From Neorhizobium alkalisoli (GTDB lineage: Bacteria > Pseudomonadota > Alphaproteobacteria > Rhizobiales > Rhizobiaceae): DNA of 64,000 nt. Both the position numbers and the translations under genes were made by a program. A model generated the notes under the pieces. The model saw only the letters and a list, made by a program, of their open reading frames with translations, was not told where the DNA came from and searched no databases. The stretch spans positions 16,076 through 80,075 of the forward strand of contig NZ_PVBN01000018.1 of assembly GCF_002968635.1 (NCBI RefSeq), read 5' to 3'. Below, one piece after another: positions 35,551 through 44,415 of the stretch (position 1 is the first letter of the stretch; each line of letters starts with the position of its first letter).

Positions 35551-36984
35551 ATGTGTCAAAATTCCTTTGGATCGCAAGAACTGGCAAGGGGCAAGTTTAT
35601 AGCGGGGGTCGTCTCCTTCACCGCAGCGGTGTTCTTTCTCGCGCGCCCGGTGTTCACGATGCTTCGCTCCGGCAGAGAAATGTTTGCTGCAGCTCTCCTG
35701 CTCGGACTTTGCGCCACCGCGAACGCCGATGACGTGCTTTTCGAAAACGTTCGCATCTTCGACGGAAAAGGGGCTGCTCTATCGGAACCGTCGAATGTGC
35801 TGGTCCGAGGCAACGTGATCGCGGAGATTTCGACAAGCCCCATCGAGGCCGAAGGCGCTGAGCGCATTGCCGGTGACGGGCGAACGCTGATACCGGGCCT
35901 GATCGATGCGCACTGGCATGCGATGTTGGCTGCGGCCAGTCCGGCAGAGGTAATGGGCGATGTCAGCTTCGCCAGTATCCTGGCCGGCGAGGAGGCGACG
36001 GACACGCTGATGCGCGGCTTCACCACCGTCCGAGACGTGGGCGGCCCGGCGTTCGGCCTCAAGCGCGCGATAGACCAGGGCATCATCCCCGGACCGCGCA
36101 TCTATCCGTCCGGTGCCATGATAACAGTGACCAGCGGGCATGGTGATTTCCGCCAGTTCACCGACCTGCCGCGGAGGGTCGGCGGTCCGCTCACCCCTAT
36201 GGAGACGAGCGGGGGTGCCATGGTCGTAGACAGCCCCGACGAGGTGCGTTTGCGCGCCCGCGAGCAGCTCATGCAAGGGGCGGTTCTGATCAAGCTGACG
36301 GCGGGCGGCGGGGTGTCTTCGCCCTTCAGCCCGCTCGACGTCACCACCTTCACCGAGGCGGAACTAAGGGCCGCGGTTGAAATTGCCGAGAATTGGGGCA
36401 CGTACGTCGCCGCGCACGCTTTCACCACGGATGCGACCCGAAAGGCTATCGCGGCTGGTGTGAAGTGCATCGAACACGGCTTCCTCATGGACGAGGCCAC
36501 CGCCAGGCTGATCGCCGAAAAGGGCATTTGGCTGAGCTTGCAGCCGCTTCCCGAATTGATGAGGACAGGCCTTAGGGAGGGTTCGGTCGAGCGCGCCAAA
36601 GCCGAGGAGGTGTGGCCGGGCATCGGCAGGACATACGAACTGGCAAAGAAGTACAAGATCAAGACGGCGTGGGGCACGGATGTCCTCTTCTCCCGTGCGC
36701 TGGCGCGGCAGCAGGGAGCAATTCTGGCGTCGCTCACGCGTTGGTACACGCCTGCCGAAGCGCTCGTCATGGCAACTGGGACCAATGCCGAGCTGCTGGC
36801 ACTGTCGGGCCAGCGCAACCCCTATCCCGGAAAGCTCGGCGTTGTCGAGGAAGGCGCGCTCGCGGACCTCCTGCTCGTCGAAGGCAATCCGCTGGAGAAT
36901 ATGGACCTGGTCGCCGATCCCGGCAACAATTTCAAAATCATCATGAAGGACGGCCTGATCTACAAAAACACGCTGGCCAAGTGA
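35551..36984 (+). CDS. Exported metal-dependent amidohydrolase
   Basis: This 477-residue amidohydrolase-superfamily enzyme resembles imidazolonepropionase/Xaa-Pro dipeptidase-like members. Metal ligands are visible: LIDAHWHAM (HxH), LIKLTAGGGVSS (possible bridging Lys), YVAAHAFTT (His), CIEHGFLMD (His) and TAWGTDVLF (Asp). A composite-domain C-terminus follows (GKLGVVEEGALADLLLVEGN). A signal peptide ends near LCATANADD, so it is periplasmic or secreted. The ATG at 35551 adds an extra hydrophobic stretch; internal ATGs at 35659 or 35680 would give a cleaner signal peptide. Substrate is unknown; members hydrolyse acyl-amino acids, dipeptides or heterocycles. Confidence 0.85.
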   Translation: MCQNSFGSQELARGKFIAGVVSFTAAVFFLARPVFTMLRSGREMFAAALLLGLCATANADDVLFENVRIFDGKGAALSEPSNVLVRGNVIAEISTSPIEAEGAERIAGDGRTLIPGLIDAHWHAMLAAASPAEVMGDVSFASILAGEEATDTLMRGFTTVRDVGGPAFGLKRAIDQGIIPGPRIYPSGAMITVTSGHGDFRQFTDLPRRVGGPLTPMETSGGAMVVDSPDEVRLRAREQLMQGAVLIKLTAGGGVSSPFSPLDVTTFTEAELRAAVEIAENWGTYVAAHAFTTDATRKAIAAGVKCIEHGFLMDEATARLIAEKGIWLSLQPLPELMRTGLREGSVERAKAEEVWPGIGRTYELAKKYKIKTAWGTDVLFSRALARQQGAILASLTRWYTPAEALVMATGTNAELLALSGQRNPYPGKLGVVEEGALADLLLVEGNPLENMDLVADPGNNFKIIMKDGLIYKNTLAK

Positions 36985-37081
36985 GAATTTGACAAAGCCG
37001 CCTGTCCTTCCGGATGCGCCGACGGCCTGCCGGTCGTAGAGCGCCGCAGTTCATCGGAAGCAATAGCAAATGGCTTGAATG

Positions 37082-37903
37082 TTATGACCGCGCTTTGAAC
37101 GTATGTTGTGCCGCTGGGAATTCCCGCGCACGAACCTCGCGGGCATATTCCTCGACAGCCTTGGAAACCCTTTGACCAAGCTCGTCATAACGTTTGACGA
37201 AACGCGGCGTAAAGTCGTTGAACAATCCCAGCATGTCATCGGACACCAGGATCTGGCCGTCACAGGCGGAAGATGCGCCGATGCCGATCGTCGGAACGTC
37301 GATCAATCCGGTCAGTTCGCGCGCGAGAGGTTCGACCGTTCCCTCGATGACGACCGCAAAAGCACCTGAACTGCCGATGGCGATTGCGTCACGACGAAGC
37401 TTTTCACTTTCCTGTTCGGAATGCCCGACCGACCGATAGCCGCCTGCGGTGTGGACCTGCTGGGGCATCAGGCCAATATGGCCGAGAACCGGAATGCCGC
37501 GCACGGTCAGGAAGGCGATGGTGTCGGTCATTTCCGCCCCACCTTCCAGTTTGATCGCGTCGCACCCCGTTTCCTGAAGAACACGGGCGGCATTTCTAAA
37601 CGCAACTTCCCTGGATTCCTGATAGGTCCCGAACGGCATGTCGACAACCACGCAGGCATTGGCTGCGCCCCGCATCACCGCCTGTCCATGGGCAATCATC
37701 ATCTCCAGAGTGACGCCGATTGTGGTCTGCATCCCGTAGAGGACCATGCCCAGCGAATCCCCAACCAACAACAGGTCACAGTGCGGATCGAGAAGACGCG
37801 CCATCGGCGTGGTGTAGGCGGTCAGGCAAACGATAGGATTGCCGCCTTTCATTGCCCGGATGCGCGGGGGCGTCAGCCGCTTCTGTCCTGCCACGGCGCT
37901 CAT
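37082..37903 (-). CDS. panB: 3-methyl-2-oxobutanoate hydroxymethyltransferase
   Basis: PanB makes ketopantoate from 2-oxoisovalerate and methylenetetrahydrofolate, the first step to pantothenate and CoA. The 273-residue product shows IVCLTAYTTPMARLLDPHCD, LLVGDSLGMVLYG, VVVDMPFGTYQES, AIKLEGGAEM, PVLGHIGLMPQQVHTAGGYR and a C-terminal GIGASSACDGQILVSDDMLG. Metal-binding Asp and Glu residues are in place. Its start overlaps the panC stop by four bases, so panC-panB form one transcript. Confidence 0.95.
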   Translation of the reverse strand: MSAVAGQKRLTPPRIRAMKGGNPIVCLTAYTTPMARLLDPHCDLLLVGDSLGMVLYGMQTTIGVTLEMMIAHGQAVMRGAANACVVVDMPFGTYQESREVAFRNAARVLQETGCDAIKLEGGAEMTDTIAFLTVRGIPVLGHIGLMPQQVHTAGGYRSVGHSEQESEKLRRDAIAIGSSGAFAVVIEGTVEPLARELTGLIDVPTIGIGASSACDGQILVSDDMLGLFNDFTPRFVKRYDELGQRVSKAVEEYAREVRAREFPAAQHTFKARS

Positions 37904-38775
37904 TCGACAACTCCTTCCAGTCTCTTGCGGGGGCCGGAGATGACCCTGTTGTCTAGCAATCTGGTGGAGCCGAAGCGGACAAAAAGCGCCACGACAACAG
38001 GTTCGACGATCGACGTGACCGGCCGTAACGTCGAAGCATCTCTCACCGCGACGACCTCGGTATGCGCCAAGGGTTCACGCGCCAAAAAGGCACGCAGTTT
38101 TTCCTCGAGCTCCTGCGGGTCGCACAATCCAGCCGCGATCAGCCGTTCGGCTTCGGCAAGCGTCTGCGGTACGATGACGGCAGCAGCGCGTTCAGCTTCA
38201 GTGAGGTAGACGTTGCGCGATGATAGCGCCAGCCCGTCGCTATCCCGCACCGTCGGCACGGCAACGATGCGGACCGGTAAGGCGAGATCTTCCACCATCC
38301 GTTTGATGACGATGACCTGCTGATAGTCCTTTTCGCCGAAATACGCCGCATGCGGCTGAACAATGTTGAAAAGCTTGCAGACGACCGTCGCGACACCTGC
38401 AAAGTGTCCCGGCCGCACCGCACCTTCCAGTTCGCCGCCAAGCTTCGGAACATCAACCACTGTCTCCATCGGGCGCGGATACATGTCCTCGACACTGGGG
38501 GCAAACAGGATGTCGACGCCCGCCTCCTCGAGCATGCCGCTGTCACGCGGCAGGTCGCGCGGATATCTGGCCAGATCTTCATTGGGGCCGAACTGCAGCG
38601 GGTTCACGAAAATAGAGGCGACGACGATCGCGTTTTCCGCTCTAGCGCGCTTTACAAGTTCCATATGTCCGGAATGCAGATAGCCCATGGTCGGGACAAA
38701 CCCGACACTTCTCCCGGTCCTCGCAAGCTGCTGGAGATCTTCCCGCAGCTCCCCAATGGCACGAATGACACGCAT
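37900..38775 (-). CDS. panC: Pantoate-beta-alanine ligase
   Basis: PanC joins pantoate and beta-alanine with ATP to give pantothenate. The 291-residue product has VGFVPTMGYLHSGHMELVKR (nucleotidyltransferase HxGH), SIFVNPLQFGPNEDLARYPR, GEKDYQQVIVIKRMV and LALSSRNVYLT (KMSK-like Ser loop). The ATG at 38775 has a strong GGAGGGG upstream and matches where the family starts; an earlier in-frame start at 38817 lacks this. It is the promoter-proximal gene of panCB, an arrangement known from rhizobial plasmids. Confidence 0.95.
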   Translation of the reverse strand: MRVIRAIGELREDLQQLARTGRSVGFVPTMGYLHSGHMELVKRARAENAIVVASIFVNPLQFGPNEDLARYPRDLPRDSGMLEEAGVDILFAPSVEDMYPRPMETVVDVPKLGGELEGAVRPGHFAGVATVVCKLFNIVQPHAAYFGEKDYQQVIVIKRMVEDLALPVRIVAVPTVRDSDGLALSSRNVYLTEAERAAAVIVPQTLAEAERLIAAGLCDPQELEEKLRAFLAREPLAHTEVVAVRDASTLRPVTSIVEPVVVALFVRFGSTRLLDNRVISGPRKRLEGVVE

Positions 38776-39170
38776 AACCCCTCCATGATCAGGCTTGGCC
38801 AGGGCGGGTAATACCAACTTCTGCCTCGGTCAATGTGCGCCAACGATTAATAACGATTAGCATCCGCTGCGCATTGCCGGTGAAGAACCTCACCAGCGCG
38901 AGGTTTCCTTTTTCGGCATGACCGACACCAAGGGACTGCGCCTCAACCCAGCCGTCATCTTAGAGCCGTTCGGGACTGGAACCAAGCCGAGTGGCAAGTA
39001 CTGTGCCCAAGGCAAGTGCGACACGTTCAACGCTCACAGTCCGACGCAATCCACCAATCATCACACAGTTCCGTCACCGGCTGGTTGACACTTGTCGTAA
39101 GACGTCATATCACATAGAAGACATTTGGAGCTGCCGGTGAGGAGACCCGCGGCGCAAGGGAGGATCGATC
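38776..39170. other. Intergenic region between panC and the dipeptide-type transporter
   Basis: No credible gene. It holds the panC promoter on the minus strand and, at its right end, the promoter of the plus-strand transporter operon, annotated separately. No repeats or remnants were recognised in the rest. Confidence 0.4.
39085..39113 (+). promoter_or_regulatory. Promoter of the dipeptide-type transporter operon with overlapping GntR-like site
   Basis: A consensus -35 (TTGACA, 39085-39090) and a -10 (TATCAC, 39108-39113; four of six bases match) are separated by 17 bp. The spacer contains TTGTCGTAAGACG (39092-39104), with a GTC-N4-GAC dyad of the kind bound by FadR/FCD regulators. The operon encodes such a regulator, so autorepression at this promoter is plausible. 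Confidence 0.6.
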
Positions 39171-40775
39171 GTGAAGACACTTCTAAAAGTAATCGGGCCG
39201 GTTTTGCTCGGTTCTACGCTGCTTTCAACGCCCATACTTGCCGAAACGCCGCCCAATATGCTGGTCGTGGGTTTCTCGATGAATAACATCCTCACGCTTG
39301 ATCCTGCCGCCATTACCGGCAAAGAAACCGTACAGGTTCTCACAAACATATATGACAACTTGGTTGCCCTGAATGCCGTCAACCGATCCCAGGTCGATCC
39401 GCAGCTTGCGGAGAGCTGGACGATAAGTGACGACAATACTGCAATCACCTTCAAGCTGCGCAGCGGCGCGACATTTGCTTCCGGCAATCCGGTCACCTCG
39501 ACCGATGTGGTCTGGTCCTTCAAGCGCCTGATGAAGCTGAACCTCGCCCAGGCATCGTTCCTCAAGACGCACGGCTTCTCCGCGGCAAATGCGGACGCAA
39601 GCTTCACCGCCCCCGACGACCAGACCGTGGTTGTCAAACTGCCGAAAAAGGTCGATCCGCAGATTATCGTCCAGACGCTCGGCATCGTCGGCCCCGGTTC
39701 CATCCTCGACAGCAAGGCCGTCATGCAACACGACAAGGGCGGGGACATGGGTGCCGCATGGCTCACCAACAACTCAGCCGGCTCCGGCCCCTTTACCCTC
39801 GGCCAGTGGCAGTCAAACGAGCGCGTCACACTCGAACAAAACCCGAAATATTGGGGCGAGAAGCCCGGGATGCGGCGCATCATGATGCGGCATCTCGCTG
39901 AATCGCAAAGCCAGCGGTTGATGCTCGAAAAGGGTGATATCGACATTGCCTATTCCATGTCGGCCGCAGACCTCAAGGCACTCGAGGCCAACAAGGATGT
40001 GAAGATCCAGACCAACGGCGGCAGCGGTTTCTATTACCTTGCCGTGTCGATGAAGGACGAGAAGTTCCAGAAGCCCAAGGTTCGCGAGGCTCTTCGCTAT
40101 CTGATCGATTACCAGGGGCTCAACGACAGCGTACTGCCTTATTTCGGCAGGCTCCGCGATCGCCCGATCCAGACAGGTTTGCTCGGCGCGCTTCCCAATG
40201 CCGGCTACAAGCTCGACGTCGCCAAGGCCAAGGCCCTGCTGGCGGAGGCAGGTTATCCGGACGGCTTCTCAACGACGCTGAGGGCGATCTCCGACGTCCC
40301 GTTCATGAGTGCGGCAACAGCGATCCAGGCGACCCTGGCTCAGGCCGGCATCAAAGCCGAGATCATCACCGGTGCCGGTGACCAGATCTATGGTGCAATG
40401 CGCGAACGCAAATATGAACTGATTGTCGGCCGTGGCGGCGGCGGCCAGCTTCCGCATCCCGACTCCAATCTGCGTGCAATAGTCTACAATCCGGATAATT
40501 CGGATCAGGCCAAGCTGACCAATTTCCAGGGCTGGCGAACGTCGTTCTACGATGAAAAAATCAACAAGATGGTCGACGAGGCTCTCATCGAGGGCAACAA
40601 GGACAAACAGCTCAAGAACTACCAGGACATCCAGAGCTATTACGCGGAGATGGTACCGGCAATCCAGCCATTCTCCGAGGTCGTCGACAGCGTTGGCTTC
40701 CGCGCCGACATCAAGGGACTGGAGCTGAACCCGTCCTGGTCGACCCAGCTCCGGACGGTCAAGAAAGAGCGGTAA
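39171..40775 (+). CDS. ABC transporter periplasmic binding protein, dipeptide/oligopeptide type (SBP family 5)
   Basis: This 534-residue protein is the receptor of the adjacent peptide/opine-type importer. A signal peptide (VLLGSTLLSTPILAE) is followed by the SBP_bac_5 fold: TVQVLTNIYDNLVAL, PQLAESWTISDDNTAITFKL, GSGPFTLGQWQSNERVTLEQ, NPKYWGEKPGMRRIMMR and REALRYLIDYQGL. The GTG start at 39171 has AGGGAGGAT upstream. It heads a five-gene transporter operon that also holds a GntR regulator and a hydrolase. Ligands of this family include peptides, opines, nickel and glycosides; the precise one cannot be read. Confidence 0.92.
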   Translation: MKTLLKVIGPVLLGSTLLSTPILAETPPNMLVVGFSMNNILTLDPAAITGKETVQVLTNIYDNLVALNAVNRSQVDPQLAESWTISDDNTAITFKLRSGATFASGNPVTSTDVVWSFKRLMKLNLAQASFLKTHGFSAANADASFTAPDDQTVVVKLPKKVDPQIIVQTLGIVGPGSILDSKAVMQHDKGGDMGAAWLTNNSAGSGPFTLGQWQSNERVTLEQNPKYWGEKPGMRRIMMRHLAESQSQRLMLEKGDIDIAYSMSAADLKALEANKDVKIQTNGGSGFYYLAVSMKDEKFQKPKVREALRYLIDYQGLNDSVLPYFGRLRDRPIQTGLLGALPNAGYKLDVAKAKALLAEAGYPDGFSTTLRAISDVPFMSAATAIQATLAQAGIKAEIITGAGDQIYGAMRERKYELIVGRGGGGQLPHPDSNLRAIVYNPDNSDQAKLTNFQGWRTSFYDEKINKMVDEALIEGNKDKQLKNYQDIQSYYAEMVPAIQPFSEVVDSVGFRADIKGLELNPSWSTQLRTVKKER

Positions 40776-40783
40776 TCGCAGAT

Positions 40784-40812
40784 GCCGCAGCGCTGCCGGC
40801 GCTGCGGCTTTT
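40784..40812 (+). terminator. Intercistronic attenuator between binding protein and permease genes
   Basis: A perfect 10-bp GC-rich stem (GCCGCAGCGC/GCGCTGCGGC, 5-nt loop) is followed by TTTT, 9 bp after the binding-protein stop codon. As in many ABC operons, a partial terminator here would make the binding protein more abundant than the membrane subunits. Confidence 0.75.
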
Positions 40813-40836
40813 CACAATACGATATCGAGGTGCCTC

Positions 40837-41853
40837 ATGGGAAACGAGCGTCTATCCGCTTTCACGCGGCAGGCCGGCACGATATTGGCGACTCTTGTGG
40901 GCCTGCTGATCCTGACTTTCTGCATCGGTCGGCTGATGCCGGTCGATCCGGTTCGCGCCATTGTTGGTGAGGAGGCCGATCAGGCGACCTATGAGATGGT
41001 CGCCGAGCGGATCGGCGCCAACCTGCCGCTCTACCAGCAGTTCGTCCGCTACATGAACGATCTCCTGCACGGCGATTTCGGCATCTCGATCCGTACGGGA
41101 CAGCCGGTGATCAACGACATCCTGCATGTCATGCCGGCAACGATCGAACTTGCCACATTTGCCATTCTCTTCGGTGCCGGCTTCGGCATCCCGCTCGGTA
41201 TCCTGGCAGCGGTGCGTCGTAACCAACCGGTTGATCACGTGATCCGCTTCGTCACCCTCATTGGCCATTCCATGCCGATCTTTTGGACCGGGATGATCGG
41301 GTTGATCGTCTTTTATGCGGTACTCGATCTGGTCGGCGGCGGCGGCCGTATTTCGGACTATTACATCGGCCTCGTGCCGGAGACGACCGGCTTCCTGCTG
41401 ATCGATGCAATACTTGCGGGCGACTGGGAAGTCTTCTGGGATGCGGTCAACCATCTGCTCCTGCCAGCAAGCATCCTCGGCTATTCATCCATGGCCTACA
41501 TCACCCGCATGACCCGCAGCTTCATGCTCGACCAGCTGAACCAGGAATACATCACCACTGCCCGCGTCAAAGGTCTGTCGAAGGGGCGAACGATCTGGCA
41601 TCATGCCTTCGCCAACATTCGCGTGCAGCTCGTCACCATCGTGGCGCTTGCTTACGGCAGCCTTCTTGAAGGCGCAGTGCTCATCGAGACCGTGTTCTCC
41701 TGGCCGGGCTTTGGTCAATACATCACAAACAACATGCTGATCGGCGACATGAACGCGGTGATGACCTGCGTGCTTCTCGTCGGCATCATCTTCATCGCGC
41801 TCAACCTGCTCTCCGACGCGCTCTACAAGATCTTCGATCCGAGGACGCGGTAA
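40837..41853 (+). CDS. ABC transporter permease, DppB-like
   Basis: This 338-residue permease has an N-terminal span (ILATLVGLLILTFCIGRLMP) and a BPD_transp_1 domain with five further spans. Family features include YMNDLLHGDFGISIRTGQPV, FGAGFGIPLGILAAVRR, the EAA-loop segment TTARVKGLSKGRTIWHHAF and LEGAVLIETVFSWPGFGQYI. The ATG at 40837 follows GAGGTGCCTC. It pairs with the next permease and the two ATPases. An insert near residue 165-195 (GGGGRISDYYIGLVPET) is typical of DppB-type proteins. Confidence 0.92.
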   Translation: MGNERLSAFTRQAGTILATLVGLLILTFCIGRLMPVDPVRAIVGEEADQATYEMVAERIGANLPLYQQFVRYMNDLLHGDFGISIRTGQPVINDILHVMPATIELATFAILFGAGFGIPLGILAAVRRNQPVDHVIRFVTLIGHSMPIFWTGMIGLIVFYAVLDLVGGGGRISDYYIGLVPETTGFLLIDAILAGDWEVFWDAVNHLLLPASILGYSSMAYITRMTRSFMLDQLNQEYITTARVKGLSKGRTIWHHAFANIRVQLVTIVALAYGSLLEGAVLIETVFSWPGFGQYITNNMLIGDMNAVMTCVLLVGIIFIALNLLSDALYKIFDPRTR

Positions 41854-41854
41854 G

Positions 41855-42760
41855 ATGACAGCTAGCTTTCTCTCCATGCAGGATGTCGCCATGCCAGGTT
41901 CCCGTTCAAACCGAAATTCGGCTTTTCATCGGCTGCTGGCGGTCATCCGTGAACTTCTCGGCAACCCGTCTTCCGGGTTCGGTTTCATCGTCATCAGCAT
42001 CCTGCTCCTGACGGCGCTCGTCGCGCCGCTGATCGCTCCTTACGACCCGAACGTCATCAATCTCGGACAGACGCTGCAGCCGCCGAGCGCCGAACATTGG
42101 TTCGGCACCGATGAACTCGGCCGCGATATCCTGAGCCGTATCATCTACGGCACACGCATCAGCTTGACGATCATCACCATAGTGTCGGTGATCGTCGGGC
42201 CAGTCGGCCTCGTGGTCGGGACGACCGCCGGTTATTTCGGCGGCTGGTACGATACGATCATGATGCGTGTTACCGATATCTTCCTGTCCTTCCCGAGTCT
42301 CATCCTGTCGCTCGCCTTCGTCGCCGCCCTCGGGGCCGGGTTGGAAAATGCGATCATCGCGATCGGCCTCACCGCATGGCCGCCGATCGCCCGCCTGGCG
42401 CGGGCCGAAACGCTGACCTTTCGAGGCGCCGATTATATCTCCGCATCTCGCATGCAGGGAGCGTCCGCCCTTCGCATCATCGTCAAGTCGATCATGCCGA
42501 TGTGTCTTCCTTCCGTGCTTGTCCGCATCACGCTGAGTATGGCCACAGTTATCCTGACCGCCGCCGGCCTCGGCTTTCTCGGTCTCGGTGCGCAACCGCC
42601 ACTTCCCGAATGGGGCGCGATGATCGCCACCGGCAGACGCTACATGCTGGACAACTGGTGGCTGGTTGCCTTCCCGGGTGGTGCCATCCTGCTCGTCAGT
42701 CTCGCCTTCAACCTGCTCGGTGACGGCTTGCGTGACGCGCTCGACCCGAAACAGCGATAG
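41855..42760 (+). CDS. ABC transporter permease, DppC-like
   Basis: This 301-residue permease has about six membrane spans and the DppC signatures APYDPNVINLGQTLQPPSAE, HWFGTDELGRDILSRIIYG and EAA-loop residues YISASRMQGASALRIIVKSI. The ATG at 41855 is one base past the DppB-like stop; an ATG at 41891 is a possible alternative. The downstream gap to the ATPase gene is 11 bp. Confidence 0.92.
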   Translation: MTASFLSMQDVAMPGSRSNRNSAFHRLLAVIRELLGNPSSGFGFIVISILLLTALVAPLIAPYDPNVINLGQTLQPPSAEHWFGTDELGRDILSRIIYGTRISLTIITIVSVIVGPVGLVVGTTAGYFGGWYDTIMMRVTDIFLSFPSLILSLAFVAALGAGLENAIIAIGLTAWPPIARLARAETLTFRGADYISASRMQGASALRIIVKSIMPMCLPSVLVRITLSMATVILTAAGLGFLGLGAQPPLPEWGAMIATGRRYMLDNWWLVAFPGGAILLVSLAFNLLGDGLRDALDPKQR

Positions 42761-42771
42761 GATCTGCCGCC

Positions 42772-43629
42772 ATGGACAACGCCCAAGCTCTTTTGCGGAT
42801 CGAAAATCTCCGTGTCAGCTATCGCAGCGGAAAAGCCTATAACACCGTCGTCAAGGGCGTATCCTTCGATCTCGGACGTGAGCGGCTTGGCATTGTGGGA
42901 GAATCGGGCTCCGGCAAGTCGACGATCGGCCGCGCGCTCCTGAAGCTCCTGCCGACCGCCAAAATCGAAGCCGACCGGATGGATTTCGGAGGTACCGATC
43001 TTCGTACCGCCAGCGAAAAGCAGATGCTTGCGATCCGCGGCCGGCGCATTTCGATGATCCTGCAGGACCCTAAATTTTCGCTCAATCCAGTCCACCGGGT
43101 CGGCGACCAGATCGCCGAAGCCTACCGGGTTCACAACAAGGCCTCTGCTCAGATTGCCAGGCAGAAGACGCTCGAAATGCTGGAAGCGGTGAAGATCCGT
43201 GATCCGGAACGCGTGTTCGGCCTTTACCCCCATGAGGTGTCCGGCGGCATGGGCCAGCGCATCATGATCGCCATGATGCTGATCCCAGAACCGCAGATCA
43301 TCATCGCCGACGAACCGACATCCGCTCTCGACGTCACCGTGCGCATGCAGGTTCTCAACATCCTGAACGAACTTGTCACCAACAAGGGCATCGGGCTCAT
43401 CATGATCAGCCACGATCTGAACCTGGTGCGCAATTTCTGCGATCGCGTGCTGGTCATGCGGTACGGGGAAGTCGTCGAGGAACGGCCTGCGCGCGACATG
43501 AAGAACTGCACGCATCCTTATACCCAAGGACTACTCGCCGCCCAACCGCATATCGGCGGGAGCCGCGGGCCGCTTCCGGTGCTGAATCGAGAGGCTGCCT
43601 CCCGCGACACGAAAGAGGTGCATGCATGA
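42772..43629 (+). CDS. ABC transporter ATP-binding protein, DppD-like
   Basis: This 285-residue ATPase energises the importer. It has Walker A GESGSGKST, Q-loop ILQDPKFSLNPVHRVGDQI, signature VSGGMGQRIMIAM, Walker B IIIADEPTSALD and a switch His in MISHDLNL. The C-terminal oligopeptide/dipeptide-transporter extension with HPYTQGLLAA is present, but the Cys-rich iron-sulfur segment seen in some DppD proteins is not. Its stop overlaps the next ATPase gene by four bases. Confidence 0.92.
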   Translation: MDNAQALLRIENLRVSYRSGKAYNTVVKGVSFDLGRERLGIVGESGSGKSTIGRALLKLLPTAKIEADRMDFGGTDLRTASEKQMLAIRGRRISMILQDPKFSLNPVHRVGDQIAEAYRVHNKASAQIARQKTLEMLEAVKIRDPERVFGLYPHEVSGGMGQRIMIAMMLIPEPQIIIADEPTSALDVTVRMQVLNILNELVTNKGIGLIMISHDLNLVRNFCDRVLVMRYGEVVEERPARDMKNCTHPYTQGLLAAQPHIGGSRGPLPVLNREAASRDTKEVHA

Positions 43630-44384
43630 CCGCCATCAGCGTTCGCAACCTCTCGATCGATCTCGGTTACGGTCTGGCGAAGAAGCGCATCCTGGGAGAT
43701 GTGAGCTTTTCGGTAGAAGCCGGGGAATCCTTCGGTCTAGTAGGCGAATCCGGCTCCGGCAAGTCGACCATCCTGCGGTGCATCGCCCGTCTTCTGACGT
43801 CCTGGGAAGGCGATATCGAGCTCGAAGGGCGCTCGATCAAGGACATGCCTTTTGCCGAATATTGCCGCATGGTCCAGATGGTCTTTCAGGATCCCTACGG
43901 TTCGCTCCATCCGCGCCAATCGATCCGCACCGCGCTGCAGGAGCCATTGCGCATCCATCGAATGGACCGTCCGTTGCAACGCATGGAGCAGGCCTTGACC
44001 GATGTCGGGCTCAACTCCGACTTTCTGTCGCGTTATCCTCACGAGCTTTCCGGCGGCCAGCGGCAGCGCGTGGCGATTGCCCGTGCGCTCATTCTGGAAC
44101 CGCGCATTCTGCTTCTGGACGAGCCGACCTCAGCGCTCGACGTCTCGGTACAGGCAGAAGTGCTGAACCTGCTCGCCAATCTGCGTGCCAAGCGCAATCT
44201 CACCTATCTTTTCGTCTCCCACGATCTTGCCGTCATCGATCACATGTGCGAGCGGCTGGCTGTTATGCAGCACGGTCGCGTCGTGGAAATCATGGGGCGT
44301 GACGTGCTGGCGACAGGTCAAGCCAAGGATCCCTATGCCCGCGAATTGATCCATGCGAGCCTCGAATACGACCACGCCGTCTAA
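43626..44384 (+). CDS. ABC transporter ATP-binding protein, DppF-like
   Basis: This 252-residue ATPase is the second nucleotide-binding subunit. It has Walker A GESGSGKST, Q-loop VFQDPYGSLHPRQSIRTAL, signature LSGGQRQRVAIARAL, Walker B RILLLDEPTSALD and FVSHDLAVI. It lacks the longer C-terminal extension of DppF, which is common in opine-type systems. It is followed after 31 bp by the GntR regulator gene on the same strand, so the regulator is likely part of the transporter transcript. Confidence 0.92.
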   Translation: MTAISVRNLSIDLGYGLAKKRILGDVSFSVEAGESFGLVGESGSGKSTILRCIARLLTSWEGDIELEGRSIKDMPFAEYCRMVQMVFQDPYGSLHPRQSIRTALQEPLRIHRMDRPLQRMEQALTDVGLNSDFLSRYPHELSGGQRQRVAIARALILEPRILLLDEPTSALDVSVQAEVLNLLANLRAKRNLTYLFVSHDLAVIDHMCERLAVMQHGRVVEIMGRDVLATGQAKDPYARELIHASLEYDHAV

Positions 44385-44415
44385 AGTTCCACATCTGGCA
44401 GAGGGAGGTCTCTTG

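Noticed and set aside
42640..43527. Long His/Asp-rich minus-strand frame
   Set aside because: Antisense to the DppD-like ATPase gene, with composition typical of reversed coding sequence.
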